Assembly: GCF_004358445.1 (NCBI RefSeq)
Contig: NZ_CP037951.1
Location: 1,723,501-1,787,500, forward strand
Direction: 5' to 3'
DNA: 64,000 bases
Source of the DNA: Parashewanella tropica
GTDB taxonomy: Bacteria; Pseudomonadota; Gammaproteobacteria; Enterobacterales; Shewanellaceae
In this document: positions 26,787 through 35,997 of the stretch, piece after piece
Layout of the letters: every line of letters begins with the position of its first letter
Position numbering within the stretch: the stretch's first letter is position 1
Translations under genes and position numbers: made by a program
The notes under the pieces: model-generated
What the model saw: the letters and a program-made list of their open reading frames with translations, nothing else
The model's database searches: none
Told to the model about the DNA's origin: nothing

Positions 26787-27825
26787 GACTAAGCCAGCTT
26801 TGTAACTTCAAAGCATATTGTTCAATCGAAAATCGCTGCTGAGCTGAATCTCGGCAGTGATACCTAGATAGCTTTAAAGCGTCAGCAACTCTATTTGCCA
26901 TATCTTCATTGTTTTCAACCAAATAACCTGTAACGCCTGAAATTACTGTTTCTGTAGGTCCACCTTTATTGTAAGCTATTACTGGAACACCGCAGGCATT
27001 GGCTTCCACTACATTGTTACCAAAGGCTTCTATCCATGAAGGCGTCATTAACATCAATGCCGATTGGCTCATTTCTTTAAGTAACTGTTGTTGTGGTACA
27101 AAGCCTCGCCAGTGAATATCAACTTCTGGAAATTTTTCTACGAGTTGTTGCTGATATGATTCTGACTGTACTTTCCCCCAAATATGAAGAGGGAGATTAA
27201 CTTTATTGGCAACTTCTAGTGCATTTTCTAAGCCTTTCTCTGGCGATATACGACCAACCCAAGCCAGTTGTTGTTTTGGGCTTTTACAAAAAGGAAAATT
27301 GGTAAATTCAAAGCCATTAGCAATAATAGTTACAGGGTTCTCAAGTTGAAATGTGTTAGCCGATGCATGGGAATGAAAAGCTATCCGTTGCGGCATCATT
27401 CTATTCAGTTCTTCTATTGCGTCAGCAACTGTTTGGTTCTCATTACTCATTGAAACCAGATGATGTATGGGAGTTGTAAAAAACGTTGTTAACCAAATTG
27501 GCAACCAGTCATAAGCCATATTGAGAATGACATCAAACTGGTCCTGATGAGTTTGAGCGTATCTACACATTGAGACAATGGTACTGTCGTGACTCATAGT
27601 GGCAGGTGTTGATGCTGACTCTGTTTGAACACTGGTTTGGAGCCGACCTGAAATTTCAATCAAGGTTGCATCGGCAGATAGCTTTGAACCTGTCGGCGCT
27701 AATACCGTAAATTGGTGACCTAACGGTGATAGCGCATTAATGATATTAAGTAAAGTAATATCTATTCCGCCGCCTTCACCTTGTCCAATCGCTTGAACTG
27801 GTGTTGAAATAATTAAGATTTTCAT
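26773..27825 (-). CDS. Glycosyltransferase, pterin (BGluT)-like, GT4 fold
   Basis: This is a GT-B glycosyltransferase of 350 residues with no signal peptide. The N-terminus 'ISTPVQAIGQGEGGGIDITL' strongly recalls UDP-glucose:tetrahydrobiopterin glucosyltransferase (BGluT) of cyanobacteria, which has a similar STPVG-GxGGGVELTL stretch. The C-terminal half has 'WVGRISPEKGLENALEVA' (about residue 189) and 'PSWIEAFGNNVVEANACGVP' with the donor-binding acidic residues. It is the last gene of a unit with an SDR and a PTPS-like gene; its ATG overlaps the SDR stop (TAATG). Together they suggest a pterin glycoside product. The acceptor is inferred from resemblance and neighbours. Confidence 0.78.
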   Translation of the reverse strand: MKILIISTPVQAIGQGEGGGIDITLLNIINALSPLGHQFTVLAPTGSKLSADATLIEISGRLQTSVQTESASTPATMSHDSTIVSMCRYAQTHQDQFDVILNMAYDWLPIWLTTFFTTPIHHLVSMSNENQTVADAIEELNRMMPQRIAFHSHASANTFQLENPVTIIANGFEFTNFPFCKSPKQQLAWVGRISPEKGLENALEVANKVNLPLHIWGKVQSESYQQQLVEKFPEVDIHWRGFVPQQQLLKEMSQSALMLMTPSWIEAFGNNVVEANACGVPVIAYNKGGPTETVISGVTGYLVENNEDMANRVADALKLSRYHCRDSAQQRFSIEQYALKLQSWLSLNID

Positions 27826-28529
27826 TAACGCTCAATTTGCCCCAAGTTAGCATGAATCACAGAACCGTTTATTGCTGGAGTATTAGCAGCAAAGAACACA
27901 GTTTGAGCTATTTCTTCAGGTGTGATTAAGCGACCGAAAGTAACCATTTCTGAAATGGACTTTTCCGCTTCGGGCTCGTAACCAATATGTTCCCTAAGCA
28001 TTTCGGTATCTGTAAAGCCTGGGCAAATGCAAGCCGTGTGAATGCCTTTACCTGTAAGATCTTGGCAGACTGAGCGCATCATGCCAATAACGGCGTGTTT
28101 GCTGGTAACATAGGAATAACAGCCGGGAACGGCTTTTTCACTTAAGGTCGAACCAATAAATACGACCGATGAACTTTGAGGCATGTGTGGTAGCAACATT
28201 TGATTTAGCAGAGTGGGGCTTACAATATTGATGGCTAAATCTTTGTTTAAGGTCTCTGTATTAGCTGTCAGAACAGTATCGCTAGAATGTCCGGCTGCAC
28301 AGTGAACAATAACGGCTTGCGTTGCGCCTTCCAATTCTTGAATCAAACATGTTTGATGTTCTTTAAGGCTTGTTGGCGATGCCAAATCTGTTTCTAGATT
28401 TAGAGTATCTTCGATGTTATTAGGTGAGCGAGATAAATTAACAACCTTAAAGTTGGCTTGTTTAAAATGTTGGCTGATGGCATAACCAATACCACGGCTA
28501 CCGCCGGTAATAATCATAACTTTTTTCAT
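27825..28529 (-). CDS. Short-chain dehydrogenase, sepiapterin-reductase-like
   Basis: This is an NAD(P)-dependent oxidoreductase of 234 residues with a Rossmann fold: 'TGGSRGIGYAI' cofactor loop (about residues 8-18), catalytic Ser in 'FIGSTLS' and the YxxxK pair in 'YSYVTSKHA' (about residue 151). The length and the 'CICPGFTDTEML' loop fit sepiapterin-reductase-like members. Between a PTPS-like gene and a BGluT-like gene, reduction of the pterin side chain is the likely job. The start ATG overlaps the upstream stop (TAATG) and is preceded by GAGGG. General SDR roles cannot be excluded. Confidence 0.82.
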   Translation of the reverse strand: MKKVMIITGGSRGIGYAISQHFKQANFKVVNLSRSPNNIEDTLNLETDLASPTSLKEHQTCLIQELEGATQAVIVHCAAGHSSDTVLTANTETLNKDLAINIVSPTLLNQMLLPHMPQSSSVVFIGSTLSEKAVPGCYSYVTSKHAVIGMMRSVCQDLTGKGIHTACICPGFTDTEMLREHIGYEPEAEKSISEMVTFGRLITPEEIAQTVFFAANTPAINGSVIHANLGQIER

Positions 28530-29035
28530 TATTGACCCTCTTGTTTCCAAGAACTTGAACCCGATTGACCTGCACCAGAAGAAACTGAAACAGTGATATG
28601 TTCTATACCGTACTCAGTAGGTGGAAGGGCTTTCATGATCTGTTCAAGCAGATAAAAGGAAAATTCCTCAACACTGGTATTTCTAATGGGGAGTAGTAAC
28701 GTATCTGAGATAGGGAAATGTAAAATTTCATCATGGAATTTTACATGATACTCATTTTCAAGCTGCTCAATGTGCAGAAAAGGGGACAAGTGGGGTAATA
28801 AGCAGTATTCATCTAACGTCTCACAAAGCGCTTTGGCTTTATCTTTGAAAAGCCGATAGCTATGGGATAAGCCATCATCGCCAACAGGTAAGATTAACTC
28901 CAGTGACATTTGGAAATTATGACCATGAAGGCGTTCACGTTCAGTGGCGGAAAATATCGTGAAATGTGCGGCTGAGAATTTCATATATTCTTTTGCCAGC
29001 ACCAAATGTGTTAATCGTTGATTGCTCTGTGTCAT
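28529..29035 (-). CDS. 6-pyruvoyl-tetrahydropterin synthase / QueD-like protein lacking the usual cysteine
   Basis: This is a 168-residue member of the PTPS/QueD fold, which acts on dihydroneopterin triphosphate. The zinc ligands are present: His in 'FSAAHF' (about residue 24) and both His of HGHN (about 38-40). In QueD a catalytic cysteine lies four residues before HGH, but here the stretch reads 'SATERERLHGHNF', with no Cys. Glutamates sit nearby, as in PTPS-III enzymes where Glu replaces Cys. The C-terminus is 'VSVSSGAGQSGSSSW'. I start at ATG 29035 (AAGG upstream). It is the first gene of the three-gene unit. It may make a 6-substituted pterin rather than the queuosine precursor. Confidence 0.85.
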   Translation of the reverse strand: MTQSNQRLTHLVLAKEYMKFSAAHFTIFSATERERLHGHNFQMSLELILPVGDDGLSHSYRLFKDKAKALCETLDEYCLLPHLSPFLHIEQLENEYHVKFHDEILHFPISDTLLLPIRNTSVEEFSFYLLEQIMKALPPTEYGIEHITVSVSSGAGQSGSSSWKQEGQ

Positions 29036-29162
29036 CGTTACCTTTTTAGTGGGCAAGCCCACTTTATCCAGTTTGCTGTATTTTGACTCACCTCAAACTG
29101 CGAGGAACGGTTTTTTGCTATCTTGACAGTAATTATTGACAATTCAAAGTGGTAACTGACTA

Positions 29163-29702
29163 ATGATTTTATATTTTCATGGATTTGATTCCACCAGCCC
29201 GGGCAATCATGAAAAGATTCGTCAATTACAATTTATTGATAAAGATGTTCGCTTAATTAGTTATAGCACTGAACATCCAAAACATGACATGCAACACTTA
29301 TTAAATGAAGTGGCAAAGCAAAATTCTATGACTGATGATCCTTCTCCTTTACTTATTGGAGTTGGTCTTGGAGGTTATTGGGTTGAGCGTATTGGATTCT
29401 TGGCTGGGATAAAATCGATAATGATTAATCCAAACTTAAGTCCAGAAATCACCATGCTAGGTCGAATTGATCGCCCAGAAGAGTATGCGGATATAGCCAA
29501 TAAATGCGTTTCAGAATTTAGAAGAAAGAATGCTCAACAGTCACTTTGTATTTTGTCTAAAAACGATGAGATATTGAATAGTGGCGCGACTCATTCAGTT
29601 CTTTCAGACTATTACAACATCATTTGGGATGAAGAGCAGGGGCACAAATTTCCTTCACTTAGTGCTCACTTAAATGCGATTAAAGCTTTTAAATTGTCTT
29701 GA
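29163..29702 (+). CDS. ycfP: YcfP/UPF0227 esterase-like protein
   Basis: This is an alpha/beta-hydrolase-fold protein of 179 residues of the UPF0227 (YcfP/YqiA) family. '[19 protein letters not shown]' is the family N-terminus, and '[13 protein letters not shown]' is the nucleophile-elbow region; the usual serine position is not obvious (GVGLGGYW), which suggests that activity may be lost or different. Its true role is unknown. It is divergent from the pterin unit with about 130 bp between starts. Confidence 0.88.
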   Translation: MILYFHGFDSTSPGNHEKIRQLQFIDKDVRLISYSTEHPKHDMQHLLNEVAKQNSMTDDPSPLLIGVGLGGYWVERIGFLAGIKSIMINPNLSPEITMLGRIDRPEEYADIANKCVSEFRRKNAQQSLCILSKNDEILNSGATHSVLSDYYNIIWDEEQGHKFPSLSAHLNAIKAFKLS

Positions 29703-29708
29703 TTCTTC

Positions 29709-29894
29709 CTAAAGATATTCTTCAAAAAAAATCTTAAAAGATGTTGCCATTGCGATGTAAACAGCCATGGCAATACCTACCATTATCGACCCCAAAATAT
29801 TCACCACGTTTGGAAAAGTAATAGCAATCGCTGCAATTACCAGAATGATTACAATGACGGTTAAACTGTGAGAAAAATGACCATTATTATCCAT
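29709..29894 (-). CDS. Small two-segment membrane protein, 61 aa
   Basis: This small hydrophobic protein has two predicted membrane segments (about residues 11-30 and 35-52), separated by Asn-Gly residues, and a charged end 'FKIFFEEYL'. GAGAAAG lies just upstream of the ATG. It lies convergent to ycfP with 6 bp between them. No family was recognised. The composition and start signal make a real gene more likely than a chance frame, but this is not certain. Confidence 0.5.
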   Translation of the reverse strand: MDNNGHFSHSLTVIVIILVIAAIAITFPNVVNILGSIMVGIAMAVYIAMATSFKIFFEEYL

Positions 29895-30202
29895 AGCTTT
29901 CTCGAAGATTCAGTTGTAAGTAGGCGATTTACTCGTTGTAAATCTACTTAACCTGAGCTCTGTATAAAGAAATCAATAAAGTTCTGTTTTTATAAATAAA
30001 AATTAAATTCAATCTACAGTGCTGCTAATTTTGTGTAGTTCAAGGCAGAACAGTCCACAATAGCGAGCCTATTTTGGGCTGTTCTAACGCAGAAATACGC
30101 ATAAGTAGCTGTGCTGTAGTGATTATATCGAAAGTTAACTAAAGGTTGCGACAAGGTAAAGGGGAAAGCAGTGTTCCATAAAATGAAACACTGATTGAGA
30201 GG
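29895..30202. other. Intergenic region with a long imperfect hairpin
   Basis: No gene was seen. The main feature is an imperfect inverted repeat of 17-bp arms at 30047-30085. The rest is AT-rich spacer. Confidence 0.5.
30047..30085. repeat. Imperfect inverted repeat (17-bp arms)
   Basis: The arms AGAACAGTCCACAATAG and CTATTTTGGGCTGTTCT differ at three positions and flank a 5-base loop. The flanking sequence ('caaggcagaacag...ctaacgcag') resembles interspersed REP-like elements of marine gammaproteobacteria. It could serve as the 3' end of csiV RNA, which ends about 120 bp away. Confidence 0.55.
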
Positions 30203-31291
30203 TTATTGGTTCAATTGTTGCTCTGCATTATCCTCGTTAAGGATTTCTAGAGGCTTTTCTTCAGGTGCTGGCATCTTTCTGATTTGAATTATCATCCCCA
30301 TTTTAGGGTGATCAAAATAATGGATTTCAGTGCTTCTTACTCTGCGGTTTTGGATCATCGGGATAGAAAATAAAAACTCTTGAGGCTGTTGAGGCTCTAT
30401 GTCTGCTTCAGAACTATCAGCAAGAAGGTTAGACGCAATTTCATCAGACTCAGGTTTGGGTTTAGCAAGCAACATTTCTGGATCGCGTAGCCTTAAATCC
30501 GTTTCTATATACAGGTAATGCTGTAAATAGATATTGAGTTTACCGTCTAGCTCCCAAATTGGAGTTGCTGGCTTAGTCGTGGCTTGTTCTGTCGGAGTAG
30601 AAGCTAGCTCTGCCGTTGAATCAATTGTAGGCGTGTTTTGCTGAAGAAGATTGTTAATAGTGTCAGAGCTTAATGGACTTACATCATCACTACTTCCTAA
30701 TAGTTCAGGCTCAGAAGGTTTTATCGCAAAACCATCCGCTTGGAACTCTTTACTAAAGTCTTTTCCGCCGTATAAATGTAACGCTTTCGATCTACGTTTA
30801 GGCAACATAGCTTGTTGCCATGTGAGGTGCAATAGGCTCGTTACTCCACGTTGGCGACGAATTTTATTGATGATATCTGTAAATTGATTTTGCTCGTATG
30901 ACAATAATGTCGCAGGGTCACCTTGGTAAACTTGGGGTGTCTCATCGGCACTGATGTTTACAGGTGTAACTTCAGGAAAAGTAACTTCAGTAATGGCATC
31001 TTGTGGTACACAGTCATCCATTAAAGAACGAGTAAAGTCCTCACCGATGACTGGAAAAGCAGGTTCGCAGTCCACAGCTGGTTTGATCACGTGTTCTGTG
31101 TGAACAATGGGTGTTATTAAATCGACGTTGCCTCTCAACTTAACGGGAGGAACTGTTTCTGACCAATGCTCAGTTGTCGCGGAATCACGCTTAAAAATAT
31201 ACACTTCGACCTCAAACCAACGCTCAGGTGCAGCATAAGCACTGGTTGAAATGATTAATGATAACAGTGCAAGTTTAGCGGTGCGTAACAC
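30203..31291 (-). CDS. csiV: CsiV family periplasmic protein
   Basis: This is a periplasmic protein of 362 residues with a signal peptide cleaved near 'TSAYAAPERWFEVEVYIF'. The conserved N-terminal block 'APERWFEVEVYIFKRDS' and the C-terminal 'IHYFDHPKMGMIIQIRKM' pattern fit CsiV (former DUF). In Vibrio CsiV takes part in the lag-phase response to D-amino acids and in cell shape through peptidoglycan binding. The middle (about 200-300) is acidic and low in complexity. It lies 3 bp after mfd, as in Vibrio, so the two are probably co-transcribed. Confidence 0.85.
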   Translation of the reverse strand: MLRTAKLALLSLIISTSAYAAPERWFEVEVYIFKRDSATTEHWSETVPPVKLRGNVDLITPIVHTEHVIKPAVDCEPAFPVIGEDFTRSLMDDCVPQDAITEVTFPEVTPVNISADETPQVYQGDPATLLSYEQNQFTDIINKIRRQRGVTSLLHLTWQQAMLPKRRSKALHLYGGKDFSKEFQADGFAIKPSEPELLGSSDDVSPLSSDTINNLLQQNTPTIDSTAELASTPTEQATTKPATPIWELDGKLNIYLQHYLYIETDLRLRDPEMLLAKPKPESDEIASNLLADSSEADIEPQQPQEFLFSIPMIQNRRVRSTEIHYFDHPKMGMIIQIRKMPAPEEKPLEILNEDNAEQQLNQ

Positions 31292-31294
31292 AGA

Positions 31295-34200
31295 TTACTC
31301 TCCCTGACGGTGTTGAGAAAATTGGTCTAACATCAGTTTTGCTAGTTTTATTCTGTCTTTACTCTCAGCTGCTGGCAAGACAAACTTTAATTTATTTGGT
31401 CCTTCCATTCGATAAACTTGTGGCTGAGTTTGTAATAGGCTGATGATAAATCCGGGATCAACACTGTGATGCTCTGCGAATTCAATACTGCCACCTTTCG
31501 CGTGAATATCGATTTTACTGGCACCAATTCTGGCGGCTTGATGCTTTAATAACGTCAAATCCATTAAGTTTCTTGTCGCATCTGGCAATAAGCCAAAACG
31601 ATCGATAAGTTCTACTTTCATTTCGTCGAGCTTAGCTTCTGTCTTGCAACTGGCTATACGCTTGTACAGTGATAAACGCATGTTTACATCAGGTACGTAA
31701 TCTTCTGGCAGCAGAGCAGGAATTCGAAGTTCAATTTCACTGTGCTCTTTGTTGAGTTGTTCTAATGACGGCTCTTTGCCTTGCTTTAATGACTCAACCG
31801 CAGATTCCAATAACTCGGTGTATAAGGTAAAGCCAACTTTAGAAATGTGACCGCTTTGTTCTTCACCGAGTAATTCACCAGCACCGCGAATTTCTAGATC
31901 TTGAGTCGCGAGCATAAAACCTGCGCCAAGATCTTCCAATGCGTCAATGGCTTCTAACCGTTTTTTGGCATCTTTAGTCATACGCTTAGGGTGAGGTGTC
32001 ATCAAGTAGGCATAAGCTTGATGGTGAGAGCGACCAACACGTCCACGTAATTGGTGTAATTGAGCCAAACCAAAGTGATCGGCACGTTCCATGATAATGG
32101 TGTTAGCACTCGGGACATCAATACCGGTTTCAATGATGGTAGTACACACTAAGACGTTGAACTTTTGGTGATAGAAGTCGAACATGACACGCTCAAGTTC
32201 TCGTTCACGCATTTGACCATGAGCAATTACAACTCGAGATTCTGGCACTAACTCACGGATCATTTCGGCACACGTTTCGATAGTGGCGACGTCATTGTGT
32301 AAAAAGTACACCTGACCACCACGTAAAATTTCACGCAGTATGGCTTCTTTAATGGTTGCTTTGTCGTATTCACGCACAAAGGTTTTCACGGCTAAACGCT
32401 TGGCTGGTGGAGTAGCGATAATCGATAAGTCTCGCATACCGGACATTGCCATATTCAAGGTACGAGGAATCGGTGTTGCCGTTAAGGTGAGGATATCGAC
32501 ATTGGCTCGAAGTGCTTTGATTTTTTCTTTTTGACGAACACCAAAACGGTGTTCTTCATCAATCACCAAAAGTCCTAACTGTTCAAATTTAGCTTCAGCA
32601 TTGAGGAGTTTGTGAGTCCCGATCACCACATCGACTTTACCTGCTTCTAAGTCATCTAAAATTTGTTGCTGTTGTTTTGCTGTTTTGAATCGAGAAAGTA
32701 CTTCAATACGAAATGGCCAGTCAGCAAAACGGTCTTTAAAGTTCTCATAATGCTGCTGTGCGAGTAGGGTAGTTGGGACAAGTACTACAACTTGCTTTCC
32801 TGCATTTACAGCTACAAATACTGCTCGCATCGCAACTTCGGTTTTACCAAAGCCAACATCACCGCAAACTAGTCGATCCATCGATATTTTGGCAGTCATA
32901 TCCGTAACAACCGCATCAATGGCGTTTTGTTGATCTAAGGTTTCTTCAAATGGAAAGCCCTGAGAGAATTGTGCGTATTCTTGTTGGTCGAGCTCACAAG
33001 CTTCGCCAGTTCGAGCTTGGCGTCTAGCATAAACATCAAGTAACTCAGCGGCGACATCGCGAATACGTTCAATGGCTTTTTTCTTAGCCTTAGCCCACGT
33101 TTCATTGCCTAGTTTATTAAGTGGTGGCGTTGCTTCACCAGAGCCTGAGTAGCGACTGATCAAATGTAATGAGCTCACAGGAACATACAGTTTATCGCCA
33201 GAGGCGTATTCCAGTTTTAGATATTCACTGTCCATACCGCCTGTATTTAAGACTTCAAGACCTTGATATAGACCTACACCATGATCAAGGTGGACAACTG
33301 GCTGACCGACTTTGAGTTCGGCAAGGTTTTTGATTAGTGCATCGCTGCTGATCTGACGTTGTTTGTCTTGGCGACGTTGTTGACTAATGCGTTGACCAAA
33401 CAGTTCTGTTTCACAGATGATGTTCAGTGTCTTGCCATTGTGCTCAAAACTCATGCCTTGAGTTAAGGGGCTGACACAAACCGCAAAGTTATTGGGCTGC
33501 TCTATAAATTCAGATAGGTGTTCGATCTTACTTGGTTTGATGTCAATTCGGCTGAGAAGGTCGATTAAAGCTTCTCGTCTTCCTTCTGATTCTACGATAA
33601 ACAAGAAGCATTGTTTGGTATTCGCTTCAATGAATTTCGCCAACGAAGATAGTGGTTGCTTAAGCTTGTGGTTAGCACTGATGTCCGGCAATGGCTTGGC
33701 ATCAACTTGAACAAACTTGTTTTGTTTTTCACTGGTAGATAATTGATATCTTGGTTGAGATTTAAAAGCAGAAAACAACTGATCTTGTAATAGATATAGG
33801 TCTTTTGGTGGCAGTAAAGGTCGTTGTGGATCGATATTATGATTTTCAAACCTTTGCTCAATTTCCGCTAAATATTTACTTGCAGATGCTTCAATATCGC
33901 CGACAGTGATCAGTTGAGTATCATCAGGTAAGTAATCGAATAAGGTCGCAGTTTCGTTAAAAAACAAAGGTAAATAGTTTTCGATACCAGAAGGAAACAG
34001 CTTTTTGCTGACTTGTTGATAAACCGACTCTGCAGCATTCGAAACTTTCTCGAAAGCTTGGCGATAATTTTGACGGAAAACTTCTATCGCGGCATCGTCA
34101 GTTGGAAACTCTTTAGCGGGTAACAAGCTAATGTTATCTATTGGGCTATCTGAGCGTTGCGTTTCAGCATCAAAATAACGAATTGACTCAACTTCATTGT

Positions 34201-34771
34201 CAAATAACTCAATTCGCAATGGCTGCTTAGTCCCTGTTGGGAAGATATCGATGATAGAGCCACGAACAGCAAACTCACCATGTTCATAAACTTGTTCTAC
34301 CATGTGATAGCCAGAGTCGATTAACTGCTTTTTGACCGAATCTAAATGATAGTTAGCGCCCTTTTCTAGCTCGAATACATGATTAGTAATAAATGATTTG
34401 GGCGGTAGCTTAACCATTAAGGTATTTACCGGAACAATCACTACTCGCTGTTTAGCTTCAGCAAGCTGAGAAAGGGCCGTAAGGCGTTGTGAGATCAAAT
34501 CTTGATGTGGCGAGAAATTATCGTACGGTAGTGTTTCTCTATCAGGAAACAAGCAAACATCAATATCGGATTGTGCCAATAAATATTTGAGTTCTGCTTC
34601 TAATGTCAGTGCCGTAGGTGTGTCAGAAGTCACCAATAAAGTCGTGCTTCGATGCTGGTTAGCGACATACTGCAAAGTCAAAGCTTGCGAAACACCACCG
34701 AAAGTAGACAGATACTGAACGAAAGACGGTTTATGATTGACGGGAGGCGTAAAAACTGAAAAAACGGACAT
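31295..34771 (-). CDS. mfd: Transcription-repair coupling factor Mfd
   Basis: Mfd removes RNA polymerase stalled at DNA lesions and recruits UvrA. It is full length at 1158 residues: UvrB-like N-terminal module, RNA-polymerase-interacting domain, superfamily 2 translocase domains and a C-terminal TRCF domain. The motor has 'GDVGFGKTEVAMRA' (Walker A), DEEH (motif II) and 'TATPIPRTLNMA' (motif III). The start ATG at 34771 begins 'MSVFSVFTPP'. It appears to be the first gene of the mfd-csiV unit. Confidence 0.97.
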   Translation of the reverse strand: MSVFSVFTPPVNHKPSFVQYLSTFGGVSQALTLQYVANQHRSTTLLVTSDTPTALTLEAELKYLLAQSDIDVCLFPDRETLPYDNFSPHQDLISQRLTALSQLAEAKQRVVIVPVNTLMVKLPPKSFITNHVFELEKGANYHLDSVKKQLIDSGYHMVEQVYEHGEFAVRGSIIDIFPTGTKQPLRIELFDNEVESIRYFDAETQRSDSPIDNISLLPAKEFPTDDAAIEVFRQNYRQAFEKVSNAAESVYQQVSKKLFPSGIENYLPLFFNETATLFDYLPDDTQLITVGDIEASASKYLAEIEQRFENHNIDPQRPLLPPKDLYLLQDQLFSAFKSQPRYQLSTSEKQNKFVQVDAKPLPDISANHKLKQPLSSLAKFIEANTKQCFLFIVESEGRREALIDLLSRIDIKPSKIEHLSEFIEQPNNFAVCVSPLTQGMSFEHNGKTLNIICETELFGQRISQQRRQDKQRQISSDALIKNLAELKVGQPVVHLDHGVGLYQGLEVLNTGGMDSEYLKLEYASGDKLYVPVSSLHLISRYSGSGEATPPLNKLGNETWAKAKKKAIERIRDVAAELLDVYARRQARTGEACELDQQEYAQFSQGFPFEETLDQQNAIDAVVTDMTAKISMDRLVCGDVGFGKTEVAMRAVFVAVNAGKQVVVLVPTTLLAQQHYENFKDRFADWPFRIEVLSRFKTAKQQQQILDDLEAGKVDVVIGTHKLLNAEAKFEQLGLLVIDEEHRFGVRQKEKIKALRANVDILTLTATPIPRTLNMAMSGMRDLSIIATPPAKRLAVKTFVREYDKATIKEAILREILRGGQVYFLHNDVATIETCAEMIRELVPESRVVIAHGQMRERELERVMFDFYHQKFNVLVCTTIIETGIDVPSANTIIMERADHFGLAQLHQLRGRVGRSHHQAYAYLMTPHPKRMTKDAKKRLEAIDALEDLGAGFMLATQDLEIRGAGELLGEEQSGHISKVGFTLYTELLESAVESLKQGKEPSLEQLNKEHSEIELRIPALLPEDYVPDVNMRLSLYKRIASCKTEAKLDEMKVELIDRFGLLPDATRNLMDLTLLKHQAARIGASKIDIHAKGGSIEFAEHHSVDPGFIISLLQTQPQVYRMEGPNKLKFVLPAAESKDRIKLAKLMLDQFSQHRQGE

Positions 34772-34891
34772 TAGTTACTAATTCAACTGATAAAACGCAA
34801 AAATTACGTCATTGTATACCTATGCTTACTGAACATAAACGATTAAAAAGTGCAATTAGCTCATTTGGTTTACGATTCATAGGAGATTTTT

Positions 34892-35335
34892 ATGGCTGCA
34901 CCTCAAATTAATTCTATTAATTTATGCTTGCATTCTGGGGCAAATAGCTCAATTGAAGGCTTTGTACCATCCCAAATTGCCCCAGACCGTTCAATACCTT
35001 TTTGGATAGAAGGTAAATTTTTTAGAGTGAATTGTTCGCTAGTTGATAAAAGTGGCAGAAGCATTTCGAGTACAACTGAATCATTTATGACACGACTTGA
35101 TGTTTATGAAAGTAGCGAAGACGGAGAGGTTAGTGCGAAATTTGAAGTCGTAGTTCCATCAGACTCAAGCTCAGATACAGATGAGCAACTTACATTCGAA
35201 GTGGTAACCACTTATTTGTGTGTCATCACAACAGCGAGAACAGAATCACATAGTAAGAAGCAAATAGCCAACAAGCTAACCCACATTTTAAACGAGTACA
35301 TATTAGAAGGTGATGTTTATGAACTTGCTAGATAA
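34892..35335 (+). CDS. Hypothetical protein, 147 aa
   Basis: I do not recognise this gene. It encodes a soluble, beta-rich protein with a Ser/Asp-rich loop in the middle ('SSEDGEVSAKFEVVVP', then 'SDSSSDTDEQ') and a helical end ('KKQIANKLTHILNEYILEG'). There is no signal peptide or membrane segment. AGGAGA six bases before the ATG makes translation likely. It sits divergent from mfd and convergent with the PilZ gene. The alternation of long beta strands and a closing helix loosely recalls SecB-like folds, but I do not claim it. Confidence 0.7.
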   Translation: MAAPQINSINLCLHSGANSSIEGFVPSQIAPDRSIPFWIEGKFFRVNCSLVDKSGRSISSTTESFMTRLDVYESSEDGEVSAKFEVVVPSDSSSDTDEQLTFEVVTTYLCVITTARTESHSKKQIANKLTHILNEYILEGDVYELAR

Positions 35336-35343
35336 CTAAGTTG

Positions 35344-35916
35344 CTATTGCCTGTTGTTTCTCGCTTTCAGAAGTTTTTGCTGCACACTTAAGCTTGCTTG
35401 GATCAATAGCTCCACATCAGTTTCTAATATCTGGCTGAAATTCAGTTTAAGTATGTAACGATTAGGGTGTTTAGGATGCTTTTGGCAAGCCATAATTTCG
35501 CATATTGCTAAAATGGCAATAAGCTCATCTCTAATAAAAAGCGTAGTTTTAAATTGTTCACCGATTTCAGCTGAAAATCCAGCGATGACTTCTATACCGT
35601 CACCACCAAACTTAAAACCTGCAACTTGTTTACCTGCTTGATGCTCATTCTCAAGAACATATTGCAATATAAGGTCGATTTTTTTTGATTGCAGTTTAAG
35701 GTAGTCAACGACTGCTTTACTATCACCTTCGAGTTTACGAAGTTGCAGCAGGCAAGATGATTCTACGCCTTTAACTTCGCTAAGTAGCTTAAGGCCAATT
35801 GACTGCAAACCTTCAAGTTCATGTTCAGATGGGATAGCTTGATCTTTAGGCCATTCTTCGAGATAGGCTTTAAATGAGTGAGGCACCATAAAGTATGAAT
35901 TTGAATCTTCTAGCAT
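35344..35916 (-). CDS. PilZ-domain protein (c-di-GMP binding candidate)
   Basis: This protein of 190 residues has an N-terminal helical part (about 20-95) and a C-terminal beta-rich domain resembling PilZ ('GFKFGGDGIEVIAGFSAEIGEQFKTTLF' in two parts). The classical RxxxR and D/NxSxxG c-di-GMP residues are not clear to me, so binding is uncertain. I start at ATG 35916, which has AAAGGGG five bases upstream; an upstream extension of the frame has no start signal. PilZ genes at this position beside lolC are, as I recall, usual in Shewanella. Confidence 0.7.
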   Translation of the reverse strand: MLEDSNSYFMVPHSFKAYLEEWPKDQAIPSEHELEGLQSIGLKLLSEVKGVESSCLLQLRKLEGDSKAVVDYLKLQSKKIDLILQYVLENEHQAGKQVAGFKFGGDGIEVIAGFSAEIGEQFKTTLFIRDELIAILAICEIMACQKHPKHPNRYILKLNFSQILETDVELLIQASLSVQQKLLKARNNRQ

Positions 35917-35997
35917 TGTTGCCCCTTTATTTATAGTTCTGAACCGCCTATTATCGTGCCTATCTTTATGATTTAGCAAGCACTTAAGATCTCATTT

